Shown in pieces: positions 8,885-17,440 of a stretch of 39,220 bases of DNA. Made by a program: the position numbers and the translations under genes. Numbering within the stretch: position 1 is the stretch's first letter; each line of letters begins with the position of its first letter. The stretch is taken from assembly GCA_019117125.1 (NCBI GenBank), contig DXAL01000024.1, forward strand, positions 1-39,220, written 5' to 3'. The notes under the pieces are model-generated. The model did not search any database. It saw nothing but the letters and a program-made list of their open reading frames with translations, and was not told where the DNA came from. Source of the stretch: Candidatus Mediterraneibacter merdipullorum (GTDB lineage Bacteria; Bacillota; Clostridia; Lachnospirales; Lachnospiraceae).

Positions 8885-9195
8885 CCAATTCCTCCTTCTT
8901 TCATCCTGCCCGCCTCATCACATCTGTCCTGTTCTCCTTTCAGTATAGCCAAAGAAAGACCGGTACAACGCTGTAACGGCCTTTCGGTGGTCTCACTATA
9001 ATATATATTAACACATTTTCCCATCAGATGTAAGGACTTTTTGCACCAGTTCAGCCCATGCAGTGCACGTAAGCGGCAGGCATGCTCGCATGTCTGCGCG
9101 AACGGGCACGTGCATGGAGGGAGCGCCAGATAATGAGCAAAGATGTGGCGGCAGCCACAGTAAGCACGCAGTGCGGCTTTGCGAATGGCGCGGGT
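8885..9195. other. Noncoding gap with several GC-rich hairpins
   Basis: No credible gene was found in this 311-base gap. The part nearest the channel gene is rich in inverted repeats. GCAGGCATG/CATGTCTGC (9076-9084 with 9089-9097, CTCG loop, one G-T pair) is enclosed by CCATGCA (9056-9062) and TGCATGG (9111-9117). GTGGC/GCCAC (9145-9149 with 9154-9158) forms a further stem. None is followed by a T-tract. The part near 9000-9030 holds a candidate minus-strand promoter for the CarD-like gene. The hairpins could be a REP-like element or a structured 3' UTR. Confidence 0.6.
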
Positions 9196-12100
9196 TTAAT
9201 GCTCTTCTTCCTCTTCCTCCACATATCCGCCGGACGCCTCGCGCTGTTCTCTGGCGAATTTCTCGGATTTGTACTTCTCCCAGAGGGTCGCCTCCTGGAA
9301 TTTCGGCGGCTGGTTGACCACGACCTGGGGATAGGGGATGCTGATATTGTTCCGGTCAAAGAGCAGCTTCATCTCCCGGTTCAGGTCACGCTCCATCTGA
9401 ATCCTGTCAGCCTCTGCACAGAGCACCATGATACGGATATTGACGCTGTTGTCCCCGAGAGATACGACGCCTTTGTAGAACGGTCCGTCCAGTATCTGCG
9501 GGATACGCTCTTTGATGCGCGGGAACTCATCCGCAAGGACACTCTCCACGCGCTCCAGAGACTCGCCGTACTCGATGCCCACGTCAACCCAGGAGTACGA
9601 GTACTCTCTCGTCATATTGATAACGCCGGTCACGTCACTGTTGCTGATAATCTTGATATTTCCGCTGCCGTCCAGTATCTTTGTGGTCCGGATGCCAATC
9701 TCCACGACCGTGCCGCGCCAGTCGCCTATGGTGACAATGTCGCCCACCTGGAACTCGCCTTCAAAGATGATGAACAGTCCCGCAAGGATATCGGATACAA
9801 GCGTCTGCGCACCAAGCCCGACAATCAGAGTCAGGATGCCGGCGGAAGCAAGCAGCGTCGCCGTGTCTATCCCGAACAGGGACAGGCAGTAGAACAGAAG
9901 CGCCAGCACAGAGACATATTTCAGGAAATTCTGGAGCAGCCGGCAGATCGTCTCGCCTTTTGCACCGAATGTCCGCGCCAGCAGCGCAAGAATCTTCTGC
10001 GCAGCCATCGTTATCACACTTCCCACACAAATGATGAGCAACGAGCAGGTAAATGCGAAGATATTCAGTCCGTGCGCCCACTCTCCGCTCAGGACAAAGC
10101 GGAAGATGGACTGTCTTCCGAAGAACCGGTCCTGAAAGAGGACTGCAATGCAGATACCCACTGCAAGGACGGCCAGCAGCGTCTTGAACACCACGAGTAT
10201 CTGCTGCTCCGGCGTCTTCTCCGCCCACTTAATGGCAGTGTTCTGCCAGCGGCTCGCTGCGGACGTCACTTTTCTTGACGGTCTGTCTGCTTTTTCCGGC
10301 TTATCATCTTTTGCCGGCTCTACTTCTTTTATCAGCTCTTCTTTATTTTCCGGTGCATCCGTTCTGTTCACAGTATCTGCTCCGGACATCTGTCCTTCTG
10401 TTTCCTCCGGCTTCGTCCTGCTGAAGGTCAGAAGAGCGAACAGAATGAGCAGCGCCACCAGACTGGCAATACCGGATGTCACAGTGAGCGGCAGCCGGTT
10501 CCCCGCCACATTTTCAGACGGGACTGCAATATAGATATAGTTGCTTCCAATCTCAAGGGATGAGGCATAATATTTGCTGTTGTTTATCGTGAGGTAGCCG
10601 GTGTATCCGTCCATCTGCTGGGATTTCCCAATCCCGTAGGATGCCGCGTTCCTTCCAATCATCTTTTCCGTCGGATAGTAGACGAATTTTCCTTCTTCGG
10701 CGTCTACCGCAAAGACGATTCCGCCATTGCCGGCGCGGATGCCGCTTAAAACCGCTCCGAGCTCCATATTTTCCAGGACATTTTCTAGGAGAGAAGGTTC
10801 AATGCATATCTGCACAAAACCGTCCACATTTCCATCTTTATCTCTTAAAGTAACGCCGATGTACTGCTCGTACTCACCTGTCAGGTCATTGACCTGGGCG
10901 TCCTGTATCAGATACTCCATCCCGATAAGCAGCTTCTGGAACTCATAGGACTGGTCTTCCGGATCGTCGCTGATATGAAATTCCGTATACGGTGAATTCG
11001 TCGCTTTCTGGGCGCCGGTCTTGTCAAACACGCTGACAGACTGGACGCCAAGGATAGAACTCAATTCCGCCAGATGATCCCGGTCCGCAAGTTCCGGCGC
11101 CTTTGTCAGAATATGCGCCGCAATCTGCGCCTTGTTCAGGTAACGCTCATTGTACTGCTCCGTTACGTCTTCGCGTTCCTGTTCAAAGTTATTTATCTCC
11201 CGCTCAATCTCCGTCAGCTTCTGATCATTGCTGATGGACTGCTGGGACAGGGCGAATAGCGTCTGCATATAGAACGATACAAGCAGGATGCACACAAGCC
11301 CGACTACAGATATGGTCCCAATCTTGCGTCCCACTCCCAGATTGTAGAAAAGTCTTTTCGTCAGATGCCTGCGCTCCGACACCACCTCCTGCTGCACGAT
11401 AAAAAATGCATATGTAATGACCAGCGTGATGACGACGAAGAAGGAGAATACGATAATCATCACGGTGATATCCCTCGAAGAAAGTATCTCATCCTCCGGC
11501 ACAGCGCAGATGACATACGCGTCTTCCATGTGGGAAACGCCGCAGTAGAACCGCTTTCCCTGTATCGTCAGCCAGGTGTAATTGTCATCCGTCAGGTCCG
11601 CCACGGAGATTCCGGAAGACAGGGCATCCGCACCCACCAGCTCTTCGACAGGATAGTAAAGGAATGTATAGTCCTTATCCGATACCGCAAAGGTAAATCC
11701 GCTCAAACCCACCGTCACGCTCTTTAACATCGCCTCCCATGTGGAAGTAGAGGCAAGAAGCTGGTCCAGCTCTTTCGGATTCTTCTCAAGGACCGCCATC
11801 GTCTCATTGTCGATGCGGCACCCGTAATAACGGAAATCGCCCCGGTCTGTCTCCACCTCAAAGGCTGTGGACAGGCTGTTCTCGCCGAACACATTTCTCA
11901 GCTGGTTATAGCGCATCCATGTGAAATCTGCGGAAGTCGTCCTGGAGGAACCGAGAATATTTCCCTCCCGGTCCAGCACATAGACAGTTTCCGCATCCAG
12001 AAGGGCCGCGCATTCCTGCAGGTTCGCCTCCGTGTAGCCTTCCATGACGCCGTTCTGGAACATATACGCCATGCTCGCCACCTTTGCCTGCTGTATCTCG

Positions 12101-12306
12101 TCAAAAGACTGGGTCGTCTGTATTTCTGATTCATGAGCATCTGCAATCACCTCATCCATCTGGACAAGCTTGTCATGAGTGCTCTCGCGCTGGTTTGACA
12201 GGGAGAGGTTCGTCTGCATGAAAAACAGAAGACCGCCGAGCAGGACAAGGAATACCGCTCCGACCAGCACCATAAAAATCTCTTTTCGTCTCGTTTCTCT
12301 TTTCAT
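9196..12306 (-). CDS. MscS-family mechanosensitive channel with two extracytoplasmic sensor-like regions
   Basis: This 1036-residue membrane protein ends in an MscS channel core: the pore helix region about 814-849 (LLASAGILTLIVGLGAQTL), the beta domain with GDIVTIGDWRGTVVEIGIR (855-873), and the cytoplasmic alpha-beta domain to about 1000. In front are two large extracytoplasmic regions, about 32-278 and 355-603, flanked by membrane segments near 10-31, 280-304, 329-353 and 606-628. The two regions share repeated wording: FAVSDKDYTFLYYPVEELVG at 206 and FAVDAEEGKFVYYPTEKMIG at 532. This suggests duplicated Cache-like sensors. A charged linker (632-690) joins them to the channel, and the tail is a run of glutamates. 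It starts three bases after the binding-protein gene. Ligand gating is inferred. Confidence 0.9.
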   Translation of the reverse strand: MKRETRRKEIFMVLVGAVFLVLLGGLLFFMQTNLSLSNQRESTHDKLVQMDEVIADAHESEIQTTQSFDEIQQAKVASMAYMFQNGVMEGYTEANLQECAALLDAETVYVLDREGNILGSSRTTSADFTWMRYNQLRNVFGENSLSTAFEVETDRGDFRYYGCRIDNETMAVLEKNPKELDQLLASTSTWEAMLKSVTVGLSGFTFAVSDKDYTFLYYPVEELVGADALSSGISVADLTDDNYTWLTIQGKRFYCGVSHMEDAYVICAVPEDEILSSRDITVMIIVFSFFVVITLVITYAFFIVQQEVVSERRHLTKRLFYNLGVGRKIGTISVVGLVCILLVSFYMQTLFALSQQSISNDQKLTEIEREINNFEQEREDVTEQYNERYLNKAQIAAHILTKAPELADRDHLAELSSILGVQSVSVFDKTGAQKATNSPYTEFHISDDPEDQSYEFQKLLIGMEYLIQDAQVNDLTGEYEQYIGVTLRDKDGNVDGFVQICIEPSLLENVLENMELGAVLSGIRAGNGGIVFAVDAEEGKFVYYPTEKMIGRNAASYGIGKSQQMDGYTGYLTINNSKYYASSLEIGSNYIYIAVPSENVAGNRLPLTVTSGIASLVALLILFALLTFSRTKPEETEGQMSGADTVNRTDAPENKEELIKEVEPAKDDKPEKADRPSRKVTSAASRWQNTAIKWAEKTPEQQILVVFKTLLAVLAVGICIAVLFQDRFFGRQSIFRFVLSGEWAHGLNIFAFTCSLLIICVGSVITMAAQKILALLARTFGAKGETICRLLQNFLKYVSVLALLFYCLSLFGIDTATLLASAGILTLIVGLGAQTLVSDILAGLFIIFEGEFQVGDIVTIGDWRGTVVEIGIRTTKILDGSGNIKIISNSDVTGVINMTREYSYSWVDVGIEYGESLERVESVLADEFPRIKERIPQILDGPFYKGVVSLGDNSVNIRIMVLCAEADRIQMERDLNREMKLLFDRNNISIPYPQVVVNQPPKFQEATLWEKYKSEKFAREQREASGGYVEEEEEEH

Positions 12307-12309
12307 CGC

Positions 12310-13125
12310 TTACTTCTCCCAATCCCATTTGCTTATGAGTCTGTCGATAGTCCCGTCGTCGAGCATCTCCCGGATCGCCGCCTTCACTTCACCGGAAAGC
12401 TCGGAATCTTTCTTGGTCGCAACTCCGTAATTCTGGTATGCGATTTCCTCCTCCAGGAACATCCGGTCGCTGTCCATGTAAGTCTGTGCAATACATTCGT
12501 CCATGCACGCGGCGTCCACCCTGCCCTGCTCGAGCAGGACGTCCAGGTCCTGATAGGACGGCGCCTTCGTCACACTGACGCCTTCGTACTGGGTAAATGT
12601 ATCCGTATTGGAAATGACATTCTCCCCGATGATGCCAAGCTCAAAGAGTTTCGTCGCCAAAAGCGGCGATGCATTCGCCCCCGCCATAGTTCCGATATTG
12701 AGCCCCTTCAGGTCGTAGATGTCCTCGATGAGCGTGGACTTCTCCACCACAACGACTGTGCGGTCCGTATAATACGGGTCAGAAAAATCAAAATTCTCCA
12801 GCCGTGTGTCTGCGATGGAATAAGTCGCCACCACGCAGTCCACATCACCGGCAAGCAGCATGTCTTTCCTGGTGTCCGGCGTCACGGTCACATACTCCAC
12901 ATCCGAGTATCCCATCCGCTCTGCCATCTCCGCTGCGATGTCAATCTCAAGCCCGTAGTATTTTCCTGTCGTTTCATTCAGATATCCGAAATTCATGATA
13001 TCATCGCGCACGCCCACACGCAGTGTCCCACTGCTTTTTTCTCCGCCGCATCCTCCTGCAAGAAGTCCCGCAGCCAGCGCAAGCGCAGCGGTGAGCGCCG
13101 CCCGTTTTCTCATTGTACCTTTCAT
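12310..13125 (-). CDS. Solute-binding lipoprotein (amino-acid-type periplasmic binding fold)
   Basis: The 271-residue protein has a lipoprotein signal ending at C26 (LLAGGC). It continues as a type II binding protein of the HisJ/GlnH class: LRVGVRDDIMNFGY, YGLEIDIAAEMAERMGY, then VATYSIADTRLENFDFSDPY and DLKGLNIGTMAGA. Such proteins bind amino acids or similar small solutes outside the membrane. No ABC permease or ATPase is adjacent. Instead the gene runs with a three-base gap into the sensor-bearing MscS channel. Hence it may present ligand to that channel rather than to a transporter. The start at 13125 follows AGGAGAG. Confidence 0.9.
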   Translation of the reverse strand: MKGTMRKRAALTAALALAAGLLAGGCGGEKSSGTLRVGVRDDIMNFGYLNETTGKYYGLEIDIAAEMAERMGYSDVEYVTVTPDTRKDMLLAGDVDCVVATYSIADTRLENFDFSDPYYTDRTVVVVEKSTLIEDIYDLKGLNIGTMAGANASPLLATKLFELGIIGENVISNTDTFTQYEGVSVTKAPSYQDLDVLLEQGRVDAACMDECIAQTYMDSDRMFLEEEIAYQNYGVATKKDSELSGEVKAAIREMLDDGTIDRLISKWDWEK

Positions 13126-13327
13126 GTTTTCTCTCCTGCTCTTCTTTTACGGGATATTTCCAAATACATGGCGAAAAGCGGCAAAACAATATCAGCTGAT
13201 CACCCCTCATCCATACTGCTCTGCCGCCGTGTACCGGACGGACCAACCGTCCGCCGGGATTGCGTTCCAGTCCGTCCTGCCGGCGCTTTTTACAAGCCTG
13301 TCCGGCATGGTCTGTTCTGCGTAATTA

Positions 13328-14014
13328 TTATGAATTCTCTCCCTCTTTGTTCAGGAACATCCAGATGACAGCTGCGATCGCTGCACCTACGAGCGGTCCC
13401 ACGATAAATACCCATACCTGGGAAAGTGCTTCGCCGCCTGCAAAGACAGCCGGTCCAAGGCTTCTTGCCGGGTTGACGCTCGTTCCTGTCAGCGGGATGC
13501 CGATGATGTGAACGAATGTCAGCGTCAGACCGATTACAAGTCCTGCTACGCTGGAGAATGACTCTTTGGATGTCACTCCGAGGATTGCAATCAGGAAGAT
13601 GCATGTCAGCACAATCTCAACGATGAGCGCGCCTGTCATGTCAAGTCCCACATAGGAAGCATCTCCGTATCCGTTCGTTCCAAGTCCTGTGATGACCGGG
13701 TCGCACATGCTGCCTACGACTTTGAGCAGGCCTGCTGCCGCGAGACCGCCGATAATCTGTGCAATCACATAGCCGATGAAATCTTTTCCGTCCATCCTCT
13801 TGCTGATGAGCATTGCAAGGGATACTGCCGGGTTGATGTGGCATCCGGAAATATTTCCGATTGAGTAAGCCATTGCTACGATAGAAAGACCGAAAGCAAC
13901 TGCGATACCAAGGATACCGAGTACTCCGTCCACCCCTCCTGAAACTGCTGCCGCACCGCAGCTGACAAATGTCAGCACGAATGTGCCGATGAATTCTGCT
14001 ACATATTTTCTCAT
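13328..14014 (-). CDS. Aquaporin (AqpZ-like MIP family channel)
   Basis: A 228-residue six-helix channel with both half-helix signatures: HINPAV (NPA at 61-63) and SVNPAR (NPA at 181-183). The H170 in VHIIGIP and the TGTS stretch before the second NPA resemble water-selective AqpZ more than glycerol facilitators, so water transport is the favoured role. The start at 14014 follows AAAGGAGG. It stands alone, with a terminator-like hairpin upstream and a 202-base gap downstream. No glycerol kinase or other glycerol gene is near, which agrees with an aquaporin. Confidence 0.92.
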   Translation of the reverse strand: MRKYVAEFIGTFVLTFVSCGAAAVSGGVDGVLGILGIAVAFGLSIVAMAYSIGNISGCHINPAVSLAMLISKRMDGKDFIGYVIAQIIGGLAAAGLLKVVGSMCDPVITGLGTNGYGDASYVGLDMTGALIVEIVLTCIFLIAILGVTSKESFSSVAGLVIGLTLTFVHIIGIPLTGTSVNPARSLGPAVFAGGEALSQVWVFIVGPLVGAAIAAVIWMFLNKEGENS

Positions 14015-14070
14015 TCGTATAGTCCTCCTTTAAAAACAGTCCGCGGAATAAGTTACCATTTGAGGAAATA

Positions 14071-14108
14071 AAAAGCAAGCGAAATGCAAAAAATTACATT
14101 TCGCCTGC
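14071..14108. terminator. Intrinsic terminator after the GntR regulator gene
   Basis: A 12-base stem with one mismatch (14075-14086 pairing with 14097-14108) surrounds a ten-base A/T-rich loop. On the minus strand it is followed by TTTT. T-tracts on the other side make it potentially bidirectional. It closes the low-coordinate end of the 14-24 kb module. Confidence 0.85.
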
Positions 14109-14143
14109 TGTTTTTTACCTTTTCATTTTCTCTTATTTTGATT

Positions 14144-14791
14144 TCACTTACGTATCTTTGCAAATGCAGTCTGCGTAATTCCCCGGGCATTCTCGAAGTG
14201 AATCTTTAATTCTTTCTTTAATTCACCCAGGTCTTTTTTCCGGAGAAGTTCAATAATCTTTACATGAGAGCGGACAATATATTCCATATCGTCATAATAA
14301 GAAATTGTAAGACTTGCCCACTGAAGAGCACTCATCTGCCACATCTTTAAAAGCATTGGATTGTTCACCGATTTCACCATCACCGCATGCAGATTATTGT
14401 CTTCATTTATGATTGTCAGCCGATCCCCGGCGTCCAACGCTTTCCACATATTCTGAAGATGTTCTTCCATCTCGCAGATATCCTGTTCTTTCATCTTCTC
14501 CACTGCAAATTCCGCTGAATATGCCTCAAGCATATTGCGGAGTTCAAACGCCTGGTTGATGATCTCTGTGTTAAAGGGAAGCACATAACATCCTACATAA
14601 GGTTTACTCTCTACAAGCCCCATCCCTTCCAACTGGAGAAGTGCCTCTCTGACAGGCGCCTGAGACACTCCGAGATCCTTTGCAACCTGACTTTCTACGA
14701 TACGATCCCCCGCTCTCAGTTTCTGAGTCATAATCTGATCTCTGAGATATCTGCTAATATTATCACTAATCGTCTGTTTTTTAATTTTCAT
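14144..14791 (-). CDS. GntR family (FadR/FCD) transcriptional regulator
   Basis: The 215-residue protein has an N-terminal winged helix typical of GntR: ISRYLRDQIMTQKLRAGDRI, VAKDLGVSQAPVREALLQLEG at about 35-55. A C-terminal all-helical FCD ligand domain follows (about 80-205). FCD domains usually bind small organic acids or sugar acids, often with a metal; the histidine in NLHAVMV fits a metal-site position. It is the last gene of the catabolic module and probably senses a pathway substrate or intermediate. An inverted repeat in its own upstream region suggests autoregulation. Confidence 0.93.
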   Translation of the reverse strand: MKIKKQTISDNISRYLRDQIMTQKLRAGDRIVESQVAKDLGVSQAPVREALLQLEGMGLVESKPYVGCYVLPFNTEIINQAFELRNMLEAYSAEFAVEKMKEQDICEMEEHLQNMWKALDAGDRLTIINEDNNLHAVMVKSVNNPMLLKMWQMSALQWASLTISYYDDMEYIVRSHVKIIELLRKKDLGELKKELKIHFENARGITQTAFAKIRK

Positions 14792-14805
14792 ATAGTTTCC
14801 AGTCC

Positions 14806-14843
14806 GGTATTATTTTATATTTTCATTTCTTTATCATAATACC
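14806..14843. promoter_or_regulatory. Inverted repeat upstream of the GntR regulator, possible operator
   Basis: GGTATTAT (14806-14813) is repeated inversely as ATAATACC (14836-14843), a perfect eight-base match with a 22-base A/T-rich spacer. On the minus strand the upstream half covers a TATTAT sequence that could be a -10 box. A related TGGTAATAT sequence overlaps the promoter candidate of the operon at about 23964-23972. The assignment as an operator is inferred from position and symmetry. Confidence 0.4.
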
Positions 14844-14895
14844 ATAAATTTCCAGAATTTTCACTATATAATTACTTTTATACATCTCCCGTTTC

Positions 14896-15357
14896 TCAGG
14901 AATCAGGATACTCTGCCGGTTCTTCAATCAGCTCAAGATTCGTCCCATCCGGGTCTTTAAAATAGATCCATTTCATTCCGGCAATCGGACCGTCTTTAAT
15001 CTCCTCAAATGTGTCTGAGCAGAACTGTATTCCCTTACTTTTCAAATCAGTTATGGTCCCGGCAATATCGTCGACACGAAGTGCTATATGAACGCACCCC
15101 AAAGTGTTGACCGGTACGCCATACCCAAACAATGATGAAGGTTTCAGGTATTGAATCAGCTCAAATGTTTCCGCTGTCCCCGGTATTCCAATAACTGCAA
15201 GCTGAATTTCTGCTCCCGGGACTCCAAGTTTATCGCCTCGTGATTTCCGCACAGGTTCCTTTTTTAACAGCTCCAATCCAAGAATATTATGATAAAAATT
15301 TATGCTTTCTTCAAGATTCCTCACGGAAATTCCTGAATGAACTACTCCTGTAATCAT
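14896..15357 (-). CDS. VOC (glyoxalase/epimerase-fold) family protein
   Basis: The 153-residue protein has two beta-alpha-beta-beta-beta repeats of the vicinal oxygen chelate fold. Expected metal ligands are in place: H7 (GVVHSGISV), E66 (TFELIQYL), H90 (CVHIALRVDD) and E142 (LELIEEP). The family includes glyoxalase I, methylmalonyl-CoA epimerase and other isomerases, and the substrate cannot be told from sequence. The ATG at 15357 follows GGAGG at five bases, preferred over in-frame starts upstream. Lying between the binding-protein and regulator genes, it probably acts in the same catabolic route, perhaps as an epimerase or isomerase. Confidence 0.88.
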   Translation of the reverse strand: MITGVVHSGISVRNLEESINFYHNILGLELLKKEPVRKSRGDKLGVPGAEIQLAVIGIPGTAETFELIQYLKPSSLFGYGVPVNTLGCVHIALRVDDIAGTITDLKSKGIQFCSDTFEEIKDGPIAGMKWIYFKDPDGTNLELIEEPAEYPDS

Positions 15358-15422
15358 AAACGCCTCCATCAACAGAGGAAGAGGGACCGCCAGACAGTCC
15401 CCTTCCCACATTGTACATTGAA

Positions 15423-16415
15423 TTAATATACCTGATATTCAAAGTCTGCTGCGTTGTCTTTTGTCACAATATCCAGTTCTGCATTGATTCTCTTTTCAAC
15501 CGTTCCACCGTCAAGAACAGTTAAAATAGCGTCTAAAGCATTATCCAGCATCATCGGCGGAGTTGTGACATCCCATGCCTGGGTGCCGTCCAGAAGTCTC
15601 TGATAGCCGTCCGACTGAAGGTTTGCACCGCCGACCAGTATCTCATCTGTCCGTCCTGCCGCATCGATTGCCTGTACTACGCCGCCTGCCATCTCGTCAT
15701 TCGCACACCATACAGCATCAATCTCACTGTTTGCCTGCAGGATTGCTTCCATTGTCTCCATTGCTTTTGCACGGTTGTAATCACATGCCTGCTCTGCAAT
15801 AATTTCAATCCCATCATACTGATCGATGATATTGTGGAATCCTGTCGTACGGTCTTCCGCTGTGGAAAGTCCCGGCGTACCGGAAATATATACAATCTTT
15901 CCGGACTCTCCCATCGCATCTACCAGCCCCTGTGCTCCAAGCTCGCCCAGTTCGATATCATCTGTACCTGAGAATGTCACATACAGGTCCTGAACCGAAG
16001 GCATATCACGAAGTACAACTGCTACAGGGATATCCGCCTCCGCTGCCGCCTCAACTGCCGGTGCACATGCCTGTCCGTCAACAGGGCTAATCAGAAGACC
16101 ATCAATGCCCATCGCTATCAGAGCGTTTACGTCATCAAGCTGTGTGGATGAATCTCCCTGTGCATCCTTTACCGCGTACTCAATATTTTTCTCTTCGCAG
16201 ATATCTTCAAATCTGTTTCCCGTTTCTGCCTGAAGGATAACTTTGTAATCGCCAACGCTGTATCCTAAGAAATAACCTTCTTCATCTCCGCCTGTCTCTT
16301 CCTGAGCATTGCCTTCCGTTTTTTCGGCATCTGTGTCAGACCCGCCGCTGCATGCTGTCATTGAGAATAACATTGCCATTGCAAGACCTACCGCTACGAT
16401 TCTTTTGTGTTTCAT
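15423..16415 (-). CDS. Sugar-binding lipoprotein of a ribose-type ABC importer (RbsB-like)
   Basis: The 330-residue product has a lipoprotein signal with cleavage before C22 (FSMTAC) and a type I periplasmic-binding fold. This is seen in DDVNALIAMGIDGLLISPVDG, the hinge-region VVLRDMPSVQ, and later VWCANDEMAGGVVQAIDAAGR. It captures a monosaccharide or polyol for the permease and ATPase encoded just upstream. A GGAGG ribosome site precedes the start. The 59-base gap from the permease gene contains a hairpin that may raise the level of this protein. The specific ligand is unknown. Confidence 0.93.
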   Translation of the reverse strand: MKHKRIVAVGLAMAMLFSMTACSGGSDTDAEKTEGNAQEETGGDEEGYFLGYSVGDYKVILQAETGNRFEDICEEKNIEYAVKDAQGDSSTQLDDVNALIAMGIDGLLISPVDGQACAPAVEAAAEADIPVAVVLRDMPSVQDLYVTFSGTDDIELGELGAQGLVDAMGESGKIVYISGTPGLSTAEDRTTGFHNIIDQYDGIEIIAEQACDYNRAKAMETMEAILQANSEIDAVWCANDEMAGGVVQAIDAAGRTDEILVGGANLQSDGYQRLLDGTQAWDVTTPPMMLDNALDAILTVLDGGTVEKRINAELDIVTKDNAADFEYQVY

Positions 16416-16444
16416 GTTTTTTCCTCCTTTTTTACTTGTTTATA

Positions 16445-16469
16445 TTTAACCCTGCCTGTCCGGGTTAAA
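16445..16469. other. Intercistronic hairpin between permease and binding-protein genes
   Basis: TTTAACCC (16445-16452) and GGGTTAAA (16462-16469) pair perfectly around a nine-base loop. It lacks a proper T-tract. Hairpins at this place often stabilise the binding-protein mRNA or mark a processing site; that role is inferred here. Confidence 0.5.
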
Positions 16470-16474
16470 TTCTA

Positions 16475-17440
16475 TCATGACTTTTTCTTAAGACTGTTAA
16501 AGTCAACCAGAACTGCAAATACCATGAGCAGACCTTTGATAAACTGGTAGTACTGCGATGGTACATTTAACAGGACCAGTCCATTATTTAATACTGCGAT
16601 GATAAAAATACCAAGGATAGTATAAAATACTCCTCCTTCGCCGCCGCGCATTGATGTTCCGCCAATGATGACCGCTGAGATTGCATCCAGCGACCAGCCA
16701 TCTGCAGCTGCGACTTCCGCCGCCGATGTACGTGCTGTAAGGAGAATTCCGCCAAGCGCAGACAACAGCCCTGACAACACATATACGAACATTCGCACAC
16801 GTTCTACTTTGATACCGGAAAGTCTTGCAGCCTCGGCATTTGAACCGACCGCATAAACATATCTGCCTAATCTCGAATGATTCAGGAGCACATAGGAAAC
16901 GGCGATGATAACCGCAAAATAAATAATTGGTACTGGAAGAGGGCCTACCGTTCCTTTCGCAAGCTCCCGGAATTTCTCATCAATCTCGTAAATGGAAATT
17001 CCTTTCGTATAAATCATTACGATGCCTCTTCCAATCTGGCTCATGGCAAGAGTGAAAATAAACGGCTGTATATTCGTTCTTGTCAAAATAAATCCATTGA
17101 TAAATCCAAATATCAGACCAACTGCCAGACCGCTTAAAATCGCCGCCGGAAGATTGGAACTCAAAGCACCTGACACAATACCTGCCAGACATGCGACAGC
17201 TTCTGTTGAAAGGTCAATTCCTCCGGAAAGTATGACATATGTAACACCAATCGCCAGCAGTCCGGAAATCGAATTTGAACGGATAACATCAATCAGGTTT
17301 CCCGCTGTCAGAAAAGCGTCTGAAACAATGGTAAAAAATATACACATTGCAATAAAAACAATTAATAGTGCATATCTTCTTAAATCCGTCGCCTTAAGTG
17401 CAGTTGTTTTAAGAGCAGTTTTTTTATTCATTTGCTTCAC
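16475..17440 (-). CDS. Ribose-type ABC transporter permease (RbsC-like)
   Basis: A 321-residue polytopic protein of the BPD_transp_2 family. Hydrophobic segments begin at about residue 24 and continue to the C-terminus. Family motifs include VTYVILSGGIDLS, GFINGFILTRTNIQPFI, GSNAEAARLSGI (the loop contacting the ATPase) and SAVIIGGTSMRGGEG. It forms the membrane channel for the sugar delivered by the RbsB-like protein. The first 17 bases overlap the end of the ATPase gene, showing tight coupling. Confidence 0.94.
   Translation of the reverse strand: MKQMNKKTALKTTALKATDLRRYALLIVFIAMCIFFTIVSDAFLTAGNLIDVIRSNSISGLLAIGVTYVILSGGIDLSTEAVACLAGIVSGALSSNLPAAILSGLAVGLIFGFINGFILTRTNIQPFIFTLAMSQIGRGIVMIYTKGISIYEIDEKFRELAKGTVGPLPVPIIYFAVIIAVSYVLLNHSRLGRYVYAVGSNAEAARLSGIKVERVRMFVYVLSGLLSALGGILLTARTSAAEVAAADGWSLDAISAVIIGGTSMRGGEGGVFYTILGIFIIAVLNNGLVLLNVPSQYYQFIKGLLMVFAVLVDFNSLKKKS

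Noticed and set aside
8830-9024. A 64-codon minus-strand frame overlapping the start of the CarD-like gene
   Set aside because: It runs through the promoter-like region, overlaps the CarD start in another frame and has no ribosome site.
9082-10278. A 398-codon plus-strand frame opposite the MscS channel gene
   Set aside because: It lies entirely against the channel core and the hairpin region, has no ribosome site, and shows no domain.
13236-13252. Hairpin GGACGG/CCGTCC in the gap between the aquaporin and binding-protein genes, considered as a terminator
   Set aside because: No T-tract follows on either strand, and the stem is only six bases.
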